Positions 15,680 through 24,766 are shown, counted from the stretch's first letter. The stretch: DNA of 64,000 nt from JAXLRU01 sp046330935 (GCA_046330935.1 JAXLRU010000004.1:62001-126000); one strand, 5' to 3'. A program made the numbers and translations. The notes: generated by a model not told the origin, from the sequence alone.

Positions 15680-18301
15680 ATGACCTCCCCCTCCGCCGCG
15701 TCGTCGTCCGGATCGGCCGCTTCGTCCCGCCCCCGCAGGGCGGCCACGGCCCCCCGCAGTGCCGTGGCGGCGCGTGCGGCGACCGTCGCGCGCACGGCGG
15801 AGGGCAGGGCGGGCGGCTCGGCGAAGGACACCGGCCCGGCGGGCGGCCCTGCGACGAACGGCACGGCTGCGGCCAACGGCACGGTTGCGGCCAACGGCAC
15901 GGTTGCGGCCAACGGCGCGACGGGCGGCGCGGCCACCCCCGCGGCCACCGCCCCGCGGCGCGCTCGCACGACGGGCACGGCAGCCGGCGCACGCCCCCTG
16001 CCGGCGAGCGCTCCGGCGGCCGGATCCCCCGCAGCGCCCACCCCGCCCGCGGCGAAGGAGGCTGCGGCACCGGCCGCCCCCGCGGCCAAGCCGTCGTCGA
16101 AGCCCGCCGCCCAGGTGCCCGCGCCCGCGGCGCCCGCCGCTTCGGGCGCCGTCCCGGCGATCCCGGAGCCGCCGCGCGACCGCTTCCTCGACCGCGAACT
16201 GTCGTGGCTCGCGTTCAACGAGCGCGTCCTCGAACTCTCCCGCGACCCGTCGCTGCCCCTGCTCGAGCGCGCGCGGTTCCTCGCGATCTTCGCCAGCAAC
16301 CTCGACGAGTTCTTCATGGTCCGGGTGGCCGGCCTCAAGCGCCGCATCGCGACCGGCCTGGCCGTCACCGCCGCGAGCGGGCTGCCGCCGCGCGAGCTGC
16401 TGGAGCGCATCCGCGCCCGCGCCCGCGAGCTCCAGCTCCTGCACGCCACCGTCTACCGCGACGAGGTGGCCCCCGCGCTCGTGACGCAGGGCATCACGCT
16501 CGTGCACTGGTCCCAGCTGTCGGCCGACGACCAGGAGACCCTGCACCGCTTCTTCCGCGAGCAGGTGTTCCCGGTCCTCACCCCGCTGGCGGTCGACCCG
16601 GCCCACCCGTTCCCCTACATCTCGGGCCTGTCCCTCAACCTCGCGGTGATCCTGCGCAACCCGGTCACCGAGAAGGAGCACTTCGCCCGCGTCAAGGTGC
16701 CGCCGCTGCTGCCCCGGTTCGTGGCGGTCGACGGCGACGACGACATCATCGACGGCCCCGGCGGGATCGGCTCGCCCGCCGACGAGGCGGGTGTGCCCCG
16801 GCAGCGGTTCGTCCCGCTGGAGGACGTCATCGCCGCGCACCTCGACCAGCTCTTCCCGGGCATGGAGGTCGTGCAGCACCACACCTTCCGGGTCACCCGC
16901 AACGAGGACCTGGAGGTCGAGGAGGACGACGCCGAGAACCTGCTGATGGCGCTGGAGCGCGAGCTCCTGCGCCGCCGGTTCGGGCCCCCGGTGCGCCTGG
17001 AGATCGCCGAGGACATGGACGAGCGGGTGCGCTCGACGCTCGTGCGCGAGCTGGGGGTCAGCGAGTCCGAGGTGTTCGGCCTGCCCGAGCCGCTGGACCT
17101 GCGCGGGCTCAACGTCATCGCCGACGTCGACCGGCCCGACCTGCACTACCCCCGGTTCGTCCCCAAGACCCACCGGCACCTCAACGAGGTCGAGACCGCC
17201 AAGCCCAGCGACGTCTTCGCCGCGATCCGAGCCCGCGACATCCTCCTGCACCACCCCTACGACTCGTTCTCGACGTCGGTGCAGGAGTTCCTGCAGCAGG
17301 CCGCCGCCGACCCGAAGGTCCTGGCGATCAAGCAGACGCTGTACCGCACGAGCGGGGACTCCCCCATCGTCGACGCTTTGATCGACGCCGCCGAGGCGGG
17401 CAAGCAGGTGCTGGCCCTGGTCGAGATCAAGGCGCGCTTCGACGAGCAGGCGAACATCTCGTGGGCGCGCAAGCTGGAGCAGGCCGGCGTCCACGTCGTC
17501 TACGGCATCGTGGGCCTCAAGACGCACTGCAAGCTCAGCCTCGTGGTGCGCCAGGAGACCGACGGGATGCGCCGCTACTGCCACGTCGGCACCGGCAACT
17601 ACAACCCCAAGACGGCGCGGCTGTACGAGGACCTCGGCGTGCTGACCTGCGACCCGCAGGTGGGCGAGGACCTCACCCGCCTGTTCAACCAGCTGTCCGG
17701 CTACGCGCCGAAGACCGCCTACCGCCGCCTCCTCGTGGCCCCGCGCTCGCTGCGCAGCGGCCTCGTGGACCGGATCGACCGCGAGATCGCCAACCACCGC
17801 AAGGGCCTGCCCGCGGGGATCAAGTGGAAGATGAACTCGATCGTCGACGAGGTGGTGATCGACGCGCTGTACCGCGCGTCGTCCGCCGGCGTGCCGGTCG
17901 ACGTCGTCGTGCGCGGCATCTGCGCGATCCGGCCGGGCGTGCCCGGACTGAGCGAGACGGTGCGGGTGCGCAGCATCCTCGGCCGCTTCCTGGAGCACTC
18001 GCGCATCTTCTGGTTCGCCAACGGCGGGGAGCCGGTGGTCTACATCGGCAGCGCCGACATGATGCACCGCAACCTGGACCGCCGGGTCGAGGCGCTCGTG
18101 CGCATCCAGGACCCCACCCACGTGCAGGAACTGCACGACCTCATCGCCCTGTCGATGGACGCCGGGACCGCCTCGTGGCATCTGGCCGCCGACGGCTCGT
18201 GGACCCGCCACGACCGCGACGACGAGGGCCAGCCCCTGCTCGACCTCCAGGCCCACCTCATCGCCACCCGGCCCCGCCGTCGCGGGACCAGGCGGAGGTG
18301 A
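15680..18301 (+). CDS. ppk1: Polyphosphate kinase 1 with long low-complexity N-terminal extension
   Basis: 873 residues. The conserved Ppk1 core begins near residue 165 (RFLDRELSWLAFNERVLELS) and fills the usual length of about 700. Catalytic marks are YCHVGTGNYNPKTA (phospho-His region) and FLEHSRIFWF (second His). The first 160 residues are Ala/Thr/Pro/Arg/Gly-rich, with three tandem 18-base repeats coding NGTxAA (15857-15910). The enzyme makes polyphosphate reversibly from ATP. The stop overlaps the next gene by 4 bases (GTGA), so it is coupled to the MutT1-type gene, and it stands just before the pst operon. Confidence 0.93.
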   Translation: MTSPSAASSSGSAASSRPRRAATAPRSAVAARAATVARTAEGRAGGSAKDTGPAGGPATNGTAAANGTVAANGTVAANGATGGAATPAATAPRRARTTGTAAGARPLPASAPAAGSPAAPTPPAAKEAAAPAAPAAKPSSKPAAQVPAPAAPAASGAVPAIPEPPRDRFLDRELSWLAFNERVLELSRDPSLPLLERARFLAIFASNLDEFFMVRVAGLKRRIATGLAVTAASGLPPRELLERIRARARELQLLHATVYRDEVAPALVTQGITLVHWSQLSADDQETLHRFFREQVFPVLTPLAVDPAHPFPYISGLSLNLAVILRNPVTEKEHFARVKVPPLLPRFVAVDGDDDIIDGPGGIGSPADEAGVPRQRFVPLEDVIAAHLDQLFPGMEVVQHHTFRVTRNEDLEVEEDDAENLLMALERELLRRRFGPPVRLEIAEDMDERVRSTLVRELGVSESEVFGLPEPLDLRGLNVIADVDRPDLHYPRFVPKTHRHLNEVETAKPSDVFAAIRARDILLHHPYDSFSTSVQEFLQQAAADPKVLAIKQTLYRTSGDSPIVDALIDAAEAGKQVLALVEIKARFDEQANISWARKLEQAGVHVVYGIVGLKTHCKLSLVVRQETDGMRRYCHVGTGNYNPKTARLYEDLGVLTCDPQVGEDLTRLFNQLSGYAPKTAYRRLLVAPRSLRSGLVDRIDREIANHRKGLPAGIKWKMNSIVDEVVIDALYRASSAGVPVDVVVRGICAIRPGVPGLSETVRVRSILGRFLEHSRIFWFANGGEPVVYIGSADMMHRNLDRRVEALVRIQDPTHVQELHDLIALSMDAGTASWHLAADGSWTRHDRDDEGQPLLDLQAHLIATRPRRRGTRRR
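15857..15910 (+). repeat. Three tandem 18-bp repeats inside ppk1
   Basis: Three head-to-tail 18-base units (AACGGCACGGYTGCGGCC) differ at one base in the first copy, with a partial fourth unit after 15910. They are in frame and code for NGTAAA/NGTVAA in the disordered N-terminal extension. Copy number could vary between strains. Confidence 0.9.
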
Positions 18302-19215
18302 CCCGCCCCCGCGACGCGGGCACGCTCGCCGTCTGGCGGCGGCGGTACGGCAAGGGACGCCCCAGGGGCGGGGAGCTCGGAGTCCTGCTGGTCCGCGACG
18401 CCGCAGGCAAGTGGCGTTGGCCCGCGGCCGTCCCCGAGTCCGCGGCCCTGGCGGGCCCCACCGCCTCGGTGCGGGAGGCACGCGAGGACCTCGGGGCGTC
18501 GGTCGTCGCCGGGCTCCCGCTGACCGGGGCGGTCCGGGCGGCCACGCTGCGCTCCGCCGACGTCCGCCTGCGCCCCGGCCCGCGGGCCAGGGAGGTCGCC
18601 TGGCTCGCCCCCGAGCAGGCGGCGCAGCGGCTGGAGCTCGCCTCGGAGCGCTCGGCGTTGGAGGCCCTCCTGGCCGCGGCCGAGGACGGCCGCCTGGCCG
18701 CCCGCCCGCTCGTCGTCGCCCGGCACGCCCACGCGCGCCCCCGGGACGCCTGGAGCGACGCCGACGCCAAGCGTCCCCTGGTGCGCCGGGGACGCCGCGA
18801 GGCCGCGGGGCTGGTCGAGCTGCTGCAGTGCTGGCGGCCCGAGCGGGTCGTCTCCTCGCCGTGGCTGCGCTGCCGCGAGACGCTGACGCCCTACGTGGAG
18901 CGCACCGGCGTCAGTGTGCGCTGGAAGGCGGGCCTCACCGAGGCCGGCCACGAGCGCGACCCGGGCAAGGCCCGGGCCCACGTGCGCAAGTTGCTGGAGC
19001 GCGACCAGGTGAGCCTGCTGTGCACGCACCGCCCCGTCCTCGCCTCGGTGGTGGAGGTCCTGCGCCGGGCCGCGGCCGACGACGTCCTCGACCTGCTGCC
19101 GACGGAGGACCCGTGGCTTGAGCCGGCCGAGCTGCTCGTCGCCCACGTCGTCCGCCCCGCCCGCGAACGGCCGCTCGTCGTCGCCGTCGAGCGTCACCTT
19201 CCGCAGACCTCCTGA
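18298..19215 (+). CDS. MutT1-type Nudix-like / histidine-phosphatase protein
   Basis: 305 residues from a GTG overlapping the ppk1 stop. The layout matches mycobacterial MutT1: an N-terminal Nudix-like domain (about 1-125) plus a C-terminal histidine phosphatase. In the phosphatase, VVARHAHARPRDAWSDAD supplies the RH catalytic motif and LLCTHRPVL the second His; both are intact. The Nudix box is damaged: REAREDLG remains, but the Gly and first Glu expected upstream are absent, so metal-dependent Nudix catalysis is doubtful. MutT1 cleans oxidised or dinucleotide substrates in the cytosol. Here only the phosphatase half looks active. Confidence 0.82.
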   Translation: MTRPRDAGTLAVWRRRYGKGRPRGGELGVLLVRDAAGKWRWPAAVPESAALAGPTASVREAREDLGASVVAGLPLTGAVRAATLRSADVRLRPGPRAREVAWLAPEQAAQRLELASERSALEALLAAAEDGRLAARPLVVARHAHARPRDAWSDADAKRPLVRRGRREAAGLVELLQCWRPERVVSSPWLRCRETLTPYVERTGVSVRWKAGLTEAGHERDPGKARAHVRKLLERDQVSLLCTHRPVLASVVEVLRRAAADDVLDLLPTEDPWLEPAELLVAHVVRPARERPLVVAVERHLPQTS

Positions 19216-19234
19216 CCACACTGCGTCCCGAGGA

Positions 19235-19264
19235 TGCCCTGAGCCGAGGCTCCGAACCAGGGCA
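19235..19264 (+). terminator. Hairpin after the mutT1-like gene
   Basis: TGCCCTG (19235-19241) pairs with CAGGGCA (19258-19264), enclosing a second small dyad, GAGCC-GA-GGCTC. It sits 20 bases past the stop codon and before the pst promoter, so termination is the likely role. Confidence 0.5.
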
Positions 19265-19339
19265 AACCACCCCACCGCGGCCGAGTTCACCTGAACTCCA
19301 CATGTCGTACGCGGGGTCGACTCCCACTCGTCCGGCCCT

Positions 19340-19361
19340 GTTCACCCATCGTTCAGCTTCG
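19340..19361 (+). promoter_or_regulatory. PHO box upstream of pstS
   Basis: Two adjacent 11-base direct repeats, GTTCACCCATC and GTTCAGCTTCG, match the actinomycete PhoP operator G(G/T)TCAYYYR(G/C)G. The box ends 27 bases before a -10-like TAACCT (19389-19394). This strongly suggests phosphate-starvation control of pstSCAB by PhoP, which is not in the window. Confidence 0.85.
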
Positions 19362-19400
19362 ACGACGGACCGCTTCACCTGCCCTGCTTAACCTCGCCGC

Positions 19401-19441
19401 GGCGCCGTTCGACGGCGCCGACCGCTGCTCGGGGTGCGGTC
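19401..19441 (+). promoter_or_regulatory. Two tandem hairpins in the pstS 5' leader
   Basis: GGCGCCG/CGGCGCC (19401-19407 with 19413-19419) and GACCGC/GCGGTC (19420-19425 with 19436-19441) lie back to back in the leader, before the Shine-Dalgarno at 19461. They may stabilise the message or tune translation. No known riboswitch is recognised. Confidence 0.45.
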
Positions 19442-19473
19442 GGACCGATGAAGCAGATCCGAAGGGACTCGTT

Positions 19474-20589
19474 GTGAAGCTCACTCGGCACGCCCGGCTC
19501 GCCGGTGTCGTCCTCGTCGGAACCCTGGCCCTGGCGGCCTGCGGTTCGGACGACAACACCACCGGGGCCGCGTCGACGGTCAGCGGTGACGGCGGCGACT
19601 GCGCGACCGGCACCCTGAACGCCGAGGGTTCGTCGGCCCAGAAGAACGCCATCGAGGAGGCCATCGCCTCCTACCAGGAGAAGTGCACGGGCGCGACGAT
19701 CAACTACAACCCGACGGGCTCCGGCGCCGGCATCAAGCAGTTCATCGCCGCGCAGGTCGACTTCGCCGGCTCCGACTCGGCGCTGAAGACCGAGGCGAAG
19801 GACGGCAAGGTCGAGGCCGACGACGCCAAGGCGCGCTGCCAGGGCAACCCCGCCTGGGACCTCCCGATGGTCGCCGGCCCGATCGCCGTCGCCTACAACC
19901 TCTCGGGCGTCGACAAGCTCGTGCTCTCCCCCGAGGTCGCCGCCAAGGCGTTCCTCGGCCAGATCACCAAGTGGAACGACCCCGCGATCGCCGCCCTGAA
20001 CTCCGGCGCCACGCTGCCGGACAAGGAGATCAAGGTCTTCTACCGCTCCGACGAGTCGGGCACGACCGAGAACTTCGCCAAGTACCTCAACACCGCCGCC
20101 TCCTCGGTGTGGACGGAGAAGCCCGCCAAGGCGTGGCCCGGCAAGGTCGGCGAGGGCCGCGAGAAGTCCGCGGGCGTCTCCGAGGGCGTGAAGCAGACCG
20201 ACGGCGGCCTCACCTACGTCGAGTGGTCCTACGCCCGCGACAACGACCTGGGTGTCGCGCAGATCGACAACGGGGGCGGGGCCGTCGAGCTCACCGCCGC
20301 CAGCGCCTCCAAGGCCCTCGAGGTCGCCGCGCCCAGCGGCGAGGGCAACGACCTCAAGCTCAAGCTCGACTACGCGACCAAGGAGGCCGGCACCTACCCG
20401 ATCGTGCTGGTCACCTACGAGGTGGTCTGCTCCAAGGGCCTCGACGCCGACAAGACGAAGCTCGTGAAGTCCTTCCTCAAGCACTTCTCCAGCACCGAAG
20501 TGCAGTCGGGCCTCACCGACCTCGGCTACGCCCCGCTGCCCGACAGCGTGCGCACCAAGGTCGTCGCCGCCGTCGACGCCATCTCCTGA
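19474..20589 (+). CDS. pstS: Phosphate ABC transporter, substrate-binding lipoprotein
   Basis: 371 residues from a GTG with GAAGGGA 6 bases upstream. The lipoprotein signal ends in LALAAC (Cys23). The binding fold has PstS marks: GTLNAEGSSAQKNAIEE, YNPTGSGAGIKQF, FAGSD, and RSDESGTTENFAKYL (phosphate-binding Ser/Thr/Arg loop). It is tethered outside the membrane and captures phosphate for PstCAB. It is the first gene of pstSCAB and is controlled by the PHO box upstream. Confidence 0.96.
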   Translation: MKLTRHARLAGVVLVGTLALAACGSDDNTTGAASTVSGDGGDCATGTLNAEGSSAQKNAIEEAIASYQEKCTGATINYNPTGSGAGIKQFIAAQVDFAGSDSALKTEAKDGKVEADDAKARCQGNPAWDLPMVAGPIAVAYNLSGVDKLVLSPEVAAKAFLGQITKWNDPAIAALNSGATLPDKEIKVFYRSDESGTTENFAKYLNTAASSVWTEKPAKAWPGKVGEGREKSAGVSEGVKQTDGGLTYVEWSYARDNDLGVAQIDNGGGAVELTAASASKALEVAAPSGEGNDLKLKLDYATKEAGTYPIVLVTYEVVCSKGLDADKTKLVKSFLKHFSSTEVQSGLTDLGYAPLPDSVRTKVVAAVDAIS

Positions 20590-20597
20590 TCGACCAC

Positions 20598-20651
20598 GAC
20601 GTCGCCGAGGGCGCCATCCCCGACTGCGGGGCGGGCGTCCTCGGCGGCGTC
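20598..20651 (+). promoter_or_regulatory. Long hairpin between pstS and pstC
   Basis: A 13-base arm (20598-20610) pairs with 20639-20651 at 12 of 13 positions and encloses CCCCG-act-CGGGG. It begins 9 bases after the pstS stop inside a 165-base gap. Such elements usually slow or stop part of the transcription and protect the 3' end, giving more PstS than PstCAB (inference). Confidence 0.6.
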
Positions 20652-20754
20652 AGGCGCACCACCGCCGGACGCCGTCCGGCAGCTCCCGCACCTCCCCTGC
20701 ACCTCCCCTGCAACTCCCCGAGGACGGACCGACCGTGACGACGAGGCGGCGCTG

Positions 20755-21732
20755 ATGGCCACCATCACCGGACACTCCGAGAACGACGCCGCGCCCAGAG
20801 GCGACCTCGCCGGCAGCGGCAGGCTCGGAGACAGGATCTTCAGTGGCCTCGCCACGGGCTCGGGCGCGTTCGTCGTCGCCCTGATCGCCGGGGTCGGCGT
20901 GTTCCTCCTCGCCCAGGCGCTGCCGGCCCTCGCGAAGAACAAGGCGAACTTCCTCACCGACCGGGTGTGGGCCGTCGACGACACCGGCAACCTGCGCTTC
21001 GGCATCCCCGACCTGCTGTGGGTGACGGTCATCTCCTCCGCGGTGGCGATGCTCATCGCCGTCCCGATCGCCCTCGGCGTCGCGCTGTGCCTCACCCAGT
21101 ACGCGCCCCCGCGGCTGGCCCGCCCGTTCGGCTACCTGGTCGACCTGCTGGCGGCCGTCCCCTCGATCGTCTACGGCCTGTGGGGCATCCGGGTCCTCAT
21201 GCCGCACGTGAAGCCGGTGCAGGACGCCCTGGACTCGGCCTTCGGCTGGTTCCCGTTGTTCGAGAAGACGGGCGTGGCCACCGGCACGATCTTCCTCGCG
21301 TCGATCGTGCTGGCCATCATGATCCTGCCGATCATCACCGCGATCAGTCGCGAGGTGTTCGACCAGACGCCGGCGGCGCACAAGGAGGGCGCGCTCGCCC
21401 TCGGCGCCACCCGGTGGGAGATGATCCGCACGGCCGTCCTGCCGTTCGGCAAGGCCGGCGTGATCTCCGCCGCCATGCTCGGCCTCGGCCGCGCCCTCGG
21501 CGAGACCATCGCCGTCACGATCATCGTGAGCAAGGTCGGCGGGTTCTCGTGGTCGGTGTTCTCCGGCGGCGAGACGTTCGCCTCGAAGATCGCGAACAAC
21601 GCGGCCGAGTTCGACTCGCCCAGCAAGACCGGCGCGTTCATCGCCGCGGGCCTGGTGCTGTTCGTCCTCACGTTCGTGGTCAACGCCATCGCCCGCATCG
21701 TCATCGAGCGCAGGAAGGCGTTCAGCGAATGA
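20755..21732 (+). CDS. pstC: Phosphate ABC transporter permease
   Basis: 325 residues with six predicted membrane helices and the MetI-like permease loop (EGALALGATRWEMIRTAVLP, about 213-232) that contacts the PstB ATPase. AVPSIVYGLWGI is a PstC hallmark. It forms the channel with PstA. Its TGA overlaps the pstA ATG by 3 bases. Confidence 0.95.
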   Translation: MATITGHSENDAAPRGDLAGSGRLGDRIFSGLATGSGAFVVALIAGVGVFLLAQALPALAKNKANFLTDRVWAVDDTGNLRFGIPDLLWVTVISSAVAMLIAVPIALGVALCLTQYAPPRLARPFGYLVDLLAAVPSIVYGLWGIRVLMPHVKPVQDALDSAFGWFPLFEKTGVATGTIFLASIVLAIMILPIITAISREVFDQTPAAHKEGALALGATRWEMIRTAVLPFGKAGVISAAMLGLGRALGETIAVTIIVSKVGGFSWSVFSGGETFASKIANNAAEFDSPSKTGAFIAAGLVLFVLTFVVNAIARIVIERRKAFSE

Positions 21733-22649
21733 GCACCCTCACGCAGACCGTCCCCGGCCCCACGGGCGGGCGCACCCCAGTGCCGAGCATCGACGCTCCC
21801 TCCCGCTCGCGGGCCGTCCGCAATCAGCTCGCCACCGTCGCGGTGTGGGTGGCGTTCGCCCTCGCCGTCATCCCGCTCGTCTGGATCCTCTGGACGGTCG
21901 TCAGCAAGGGCTACGGCCTGCTGCTGGACGCCGGGTGGTGGCAGAACTCCCAGCGCGGCATCACCGTGCGGCGCGAGGGCGGCGGCGCGTACCACGCGAT
22001 CCTCGGCACGATCGAGCAGGCGCTGGTCTGCGCGGCGATCTCGGTGCCGATCGGCATCTTCACCGCGATCTACCTGGTCGAGTACGGCCGCGGTAAGTTC
22101 GCCCGGGTGGTGTCGTTCATGGTCGACATCCTCACCGGCGTCCCCTCGATCGTCGCCGCGCTGTTCGTCTACGCCCTGTGGCTGACGACGTTCGGCTTCG
22201 AGCGCGTCGGCTTCGCCGTGTCGCTGGCCCTCGTGCTGCTGATGATCCCCGTGATCGTGCGCTCGACCGAGGAGATGCTGAAGCTCGTGCCCAACGAGCT
22301 GCGCGAGGCCTCCTACGCCCTGGGCGTGCCGAAGTGGAAGACGCTGGCGCGGATCGTCCTGCCGACGGCGTTCAGCGGCATCGTCACCGGCGTCATGCTG
22401 GGCCTGGCCCGCGTCATGGGCGAGACGGCCCCGCTCCTGATCCTCGGCCCGTACTCGAAGTCGATCAACGCCAACCTGTTCAGCGGGAACATGGCCGCAC
22501 TGCCCACGATGATCGACCAGGACCGGCGCGAGTTCCTCCAGCCCGCCGTCGACCGCACCTGGTCGGCCGCGCTCACGCTGATCCTGCTGATCATGGTGCT
22601 GAACATCGGCGCCCGGATCATGGCCCGGTTCAACAAGGTGCACCGGTGA
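21729..22649 (+). CDS. pstA: Phosphate ABC transporter permease
   Basis: 306 residues from the ATG overlapping pstC. Residues 1-35 are a cytoplasmic tail, followed by six helices. The permease coupling loop reads REASYALGVPKWKTLARIVLP; TGVPSIVAALFVY is the PstA counterpart of the PstC motif. It pairs with PstC. Confidence 0.95.
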   Translation: MSTLTQTVPGPTGGRTPVPSIDAPSRSRAVRNQLATVAVWVAFALAVIPLVWILWTVVSKGYGLLLDAGWWQNSQRGITVRREGGGAYHAILGTIEQALVCAAISVPIGIFTAIYLVEYGRGKFARVVSFMVDILTGVPSIVAALFVYALWLTTFGFERVGFAVSLALVLLMIPVIVRSTEEMLKLVPNELREASYALGVPKWKTLARIVLPTAFSGIVTGVMLGLARVMGETAPLLILGPYSKSINANLFSGNMAALPTMIDQDRREFLQPAVDRTWSAALTLILLIMVLNIGARIMARFNKVHR

Positions 22650-22711
22650 CCGCCACCCCCATCGCCGTCCCTGCCGATCAGCCCGCCGAGAACCCGCGAG
22701 GAAAGCCCACG

Positions 22712-23488
22712 ATGGCCCAGCGCATCGACGTCACCGACCTGAACGTCTACTACGGCTCCTTCAAGGCCGTCGAAGGCGTGACCATGGCGATCGAGCCGCG
22801 CTCGGTCACCGCGTTCATCGGCCCCTCGGGCTGCGGCAAGTCCACCTTCCTGCGCACCCTCAACCGCATGCACGAGGTCATCCCCGGCGGCCGCGTCGAG
22901 GGCGCGGTCGAGCTGAACGGGCGCGACCTGTACGCCAAGGACGTCGACCCGGTGGCCGTGCGCCGCATCGTCGGCATGGTCTTCCAGCGGCCGAACCCCT
23001 TCCCCACCATGTCGATCTTCGACAACGTGGCGGCCGGCCTGCGCCTGAACGGCGTGAAGAACAAGAAGGCGCTGACCGAGGCCGTGGAGAAGTCGCTGCG
23101 CGGCGCGAACCTGTGGAACGAGGTCAAGGACCGCCTCGACAAGCCCGGCGCGGGGCTGTCGGGCGGCCAGCAGCAGCGGCTGTGCATCGCGCGCGCGATC
23201 GCCGTCCAGCCGCAAGTGCTGCTGATGGACGAGCCGTGCTCGGCCCTCGACCCGATCTCCACGCTCGCGATCGAGGACCTGATCGAGGAGCTCAAGAGCG
23301 ACTACACGATCGTGATCGTCACCCACAACATGCAGCAGGCCGCGCGGATCAGCGACCGGACGGCGTTCTTCAACCTCGCCGCCGTCGGCAAGCCCGGCAA
23401 GCTGATCGAGATGGGCGAGACCACGAAGATCTTCTCCAACCCCGTCGAGAAGGCCACCGAGGACTACATCTCCGGCCGCTTCGGCTGA
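22712..23488 (+). CDS. pstB: Phosphate ABC transporter ATPase
   Basis: 258 residues from the ATG at 22712, chosen because GAGGAAAG lies 6 bases upstream and because PstB proteins normally begin with RIDVxDLNxYYG. A GTG overlapping the pstA stop (22646) would add 22 residues. Walker A is GPSGCGKS (37-44), the signature LSGGQQQR, Walker B VLLMDEP, and the switch His is in VIVTHNMQQA. It powers phosphate import. Confidence 0.96.
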   Translation: MAQRIDVTDLNVYYGSFKAVEGVTMAIEPRSVTAFIGPSGCGKSTFLRTLNRMHEVIPGGRVEGAVELNGRDLYAKDVDPVAVRRIVGMVFQRPNPFPTMSIFDNVAAGLRLNGVKNKKALTEAVEKSLRGANLWNEVKDRLDKPGAGLSGGQQQRLCIARAIAVQPQVLLMDEPCSALDPISTLAIEDLIEELKSDYTIVIVTHNMQQAARISDRTAFFNLAAVGKPGKLIEMGETTKIFSNPVEKATEDYISGRFG

Positions 23489-23492
23489 TCGG

Positions 23493-23527
23493 CCCCGGCG
23501 TCCGGGGTGGGTCAGCCGCCCCGGACG
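23493..23527. terminator. Terminator hairpins after pstB
   Basis: CCCCGG-cgt-CCGGGG (23493-23507) starts 5 bases past the pstB stop. An alternative perfect 9-bp stem pairs 23499-23507 with 23519-23527. It lies between convergent genes and overlaps the 3' end of the next one, so it probably stops both transcripts. Confidence 0.7.
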
Positions 23528-24585
23528 TCGACACCGGCGTCGCGGGCCAGGCGGGCCAGTTCGTCGGCGCCCTGCTCGCCGAGGACGTCGAGGGGGACGC
23601 GCACGCCGTCGTCGGCGACCACCGCGACCGAGGAACGGCCCAGCTCGAGGCGCTCGACGTCGGCCCACGCCACCTCGGTCCACCCGCGGGCGACGCATTC
23701 CCGGACCCCGACGGGGCCGGCCTCGACCTTGACGATGCCGCCCGCACGGGTGCGAGCCCCGATCGCACTGACGACGACACCCAAGGCGATGACCACCACC
23801 GCCGCCGCCGCGATCACGACGGGATCGGTGGGTTTGCCGACCAACACCGCGAGGACCCACCCCAGCACGCCCGAGCCGGCGAGGACACCGAGCCCGCGGC
23901 GTCCGCGCCACGTGAGGTCGACCTCCTCGCGCCACGCCTGGGACCAGGACCAGGTCCAGGCCGCCTCGACGACGCCCTCGTACCCCTCGCCGCGCGCGAG
24001 CACCGGTTCGGTAGGCACTCCGGCGGGGCGGGTGACGTCGCCCCCGCCGTCCGGCCCGTCCCTCAGCCCTCGCGGCCCCGAGGGCACCACCTCGGGCAGG
24101 CGCCAGGCGTCGCTGATCCACCGGCGCAGCTGCACGAGCTGCGCCTCGTCGAGGTGGCGCAGCGGCAGCAGCTCCTCCCCCTGCCCCCACCAGCGCAGGA
24201 GGAGCAGGTCACGCCCGATCCGGGCGGTGCTGAGGTCGGCCCAGGGCCGGACGACGACCGTGCCGCCGCGCTGCACCCGCAGGCCGTGCGGGTCGGCGCT
24301 CAGCCGGGCCACCTCGCTCCGCTCCTTCAGCTGCCCTGCCGTGAGCAGGGACCACAGGACCAGCGCGAAGCCGGCTGCGGGCGCACCGTGGACCAGGAGG
24401 CTGCGCGGGAGGTCGGAGGCGATCTGCGCGAGGTTGAGCGCCAGGAGGGCCAGGCACAGCGCGATCCGCGCCACCCACGACGCCGCCGAGGTTCGCGAAC
24501 CGTCGCCCCGCTGCTCGCGCCGCCGGTCCGCGGCCGTGACCTTCACCTCGGGGACGACGAGCGTCCCCACCCCCTGCACCGTCAT
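23512..24585 (-). CDS. Membrane protein with PH-like domains, function unknown
   Basis: 357 residues from the ATG at 24585 (CAGGAT lies 7 bases upstream; an ATG at 24594 is possible). Two membrane segments (about 40-62 and 67-85) lead to a globular stretch (about 95-165: GLRVQRGGTVVVRPWADLST, then LRHLDEAQLVQLRRWI). A second pair of helices (about 235-280) leads to a similar globular stretch (VGVRECVARGWTEVAWADVE). This internal duplication resembles YcxB/bacterial PH-like membrane proteins. The neighbouring disrupted gene is a relative. Role unknown. Confidence 0.7.
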   Translation of the reverse strand: MTVQGVGTLVVPEVKVTAADRRREQRGDGSRTSAASWVARIALCLALLALNLAQIASDLPRSLLVHGAPAAGFALVLWSLLTAGQLKERSEVARLSADPHGLRVQRGGTVVVRPWADLSTARIGRDLLLLRWWGQGEELLPLRHLDEAQLVQLRRWISDAWRLPEVVPSGPRGLRDGPDGGGDVTRPAGVPTEPVLARGEGYEGVVEAAWTWSWSQAWREEVDLTWRGRRGLGVLAGSGVLGWVLAVLVGKPTDPVVIAAAAVVVIALGVVVSAIGARTRAGGIVKVEAGPVGVRECVARGWTEVAWADVERLELGRSSVAVVADDGVRVPLDVLGEQGADELARLARDAGVDVRGG

Positions 24586-24766
24586 GCCGCGCATCCTGCC
24601 AGGGGGACGGCCGCGATCTCGGCGCTTGGGGGAGCATCCCCCCGCTCATAACGTCCCCACATGCCAGTCCCGATGGTCGGTGCTCGCGCGCCCACGCCCT
24701 CGACGATGACACCCTGACCCCCGGAGCCCAAGGAGATCCTGGCCAAGGGGCGTGCGTGGGGGCGGA

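Noticed and set aside
15857..15910. A CRISPR-like array
   Set aside because: The repeats are contiguous without spacers, in frame within ppk1, and only three copies.
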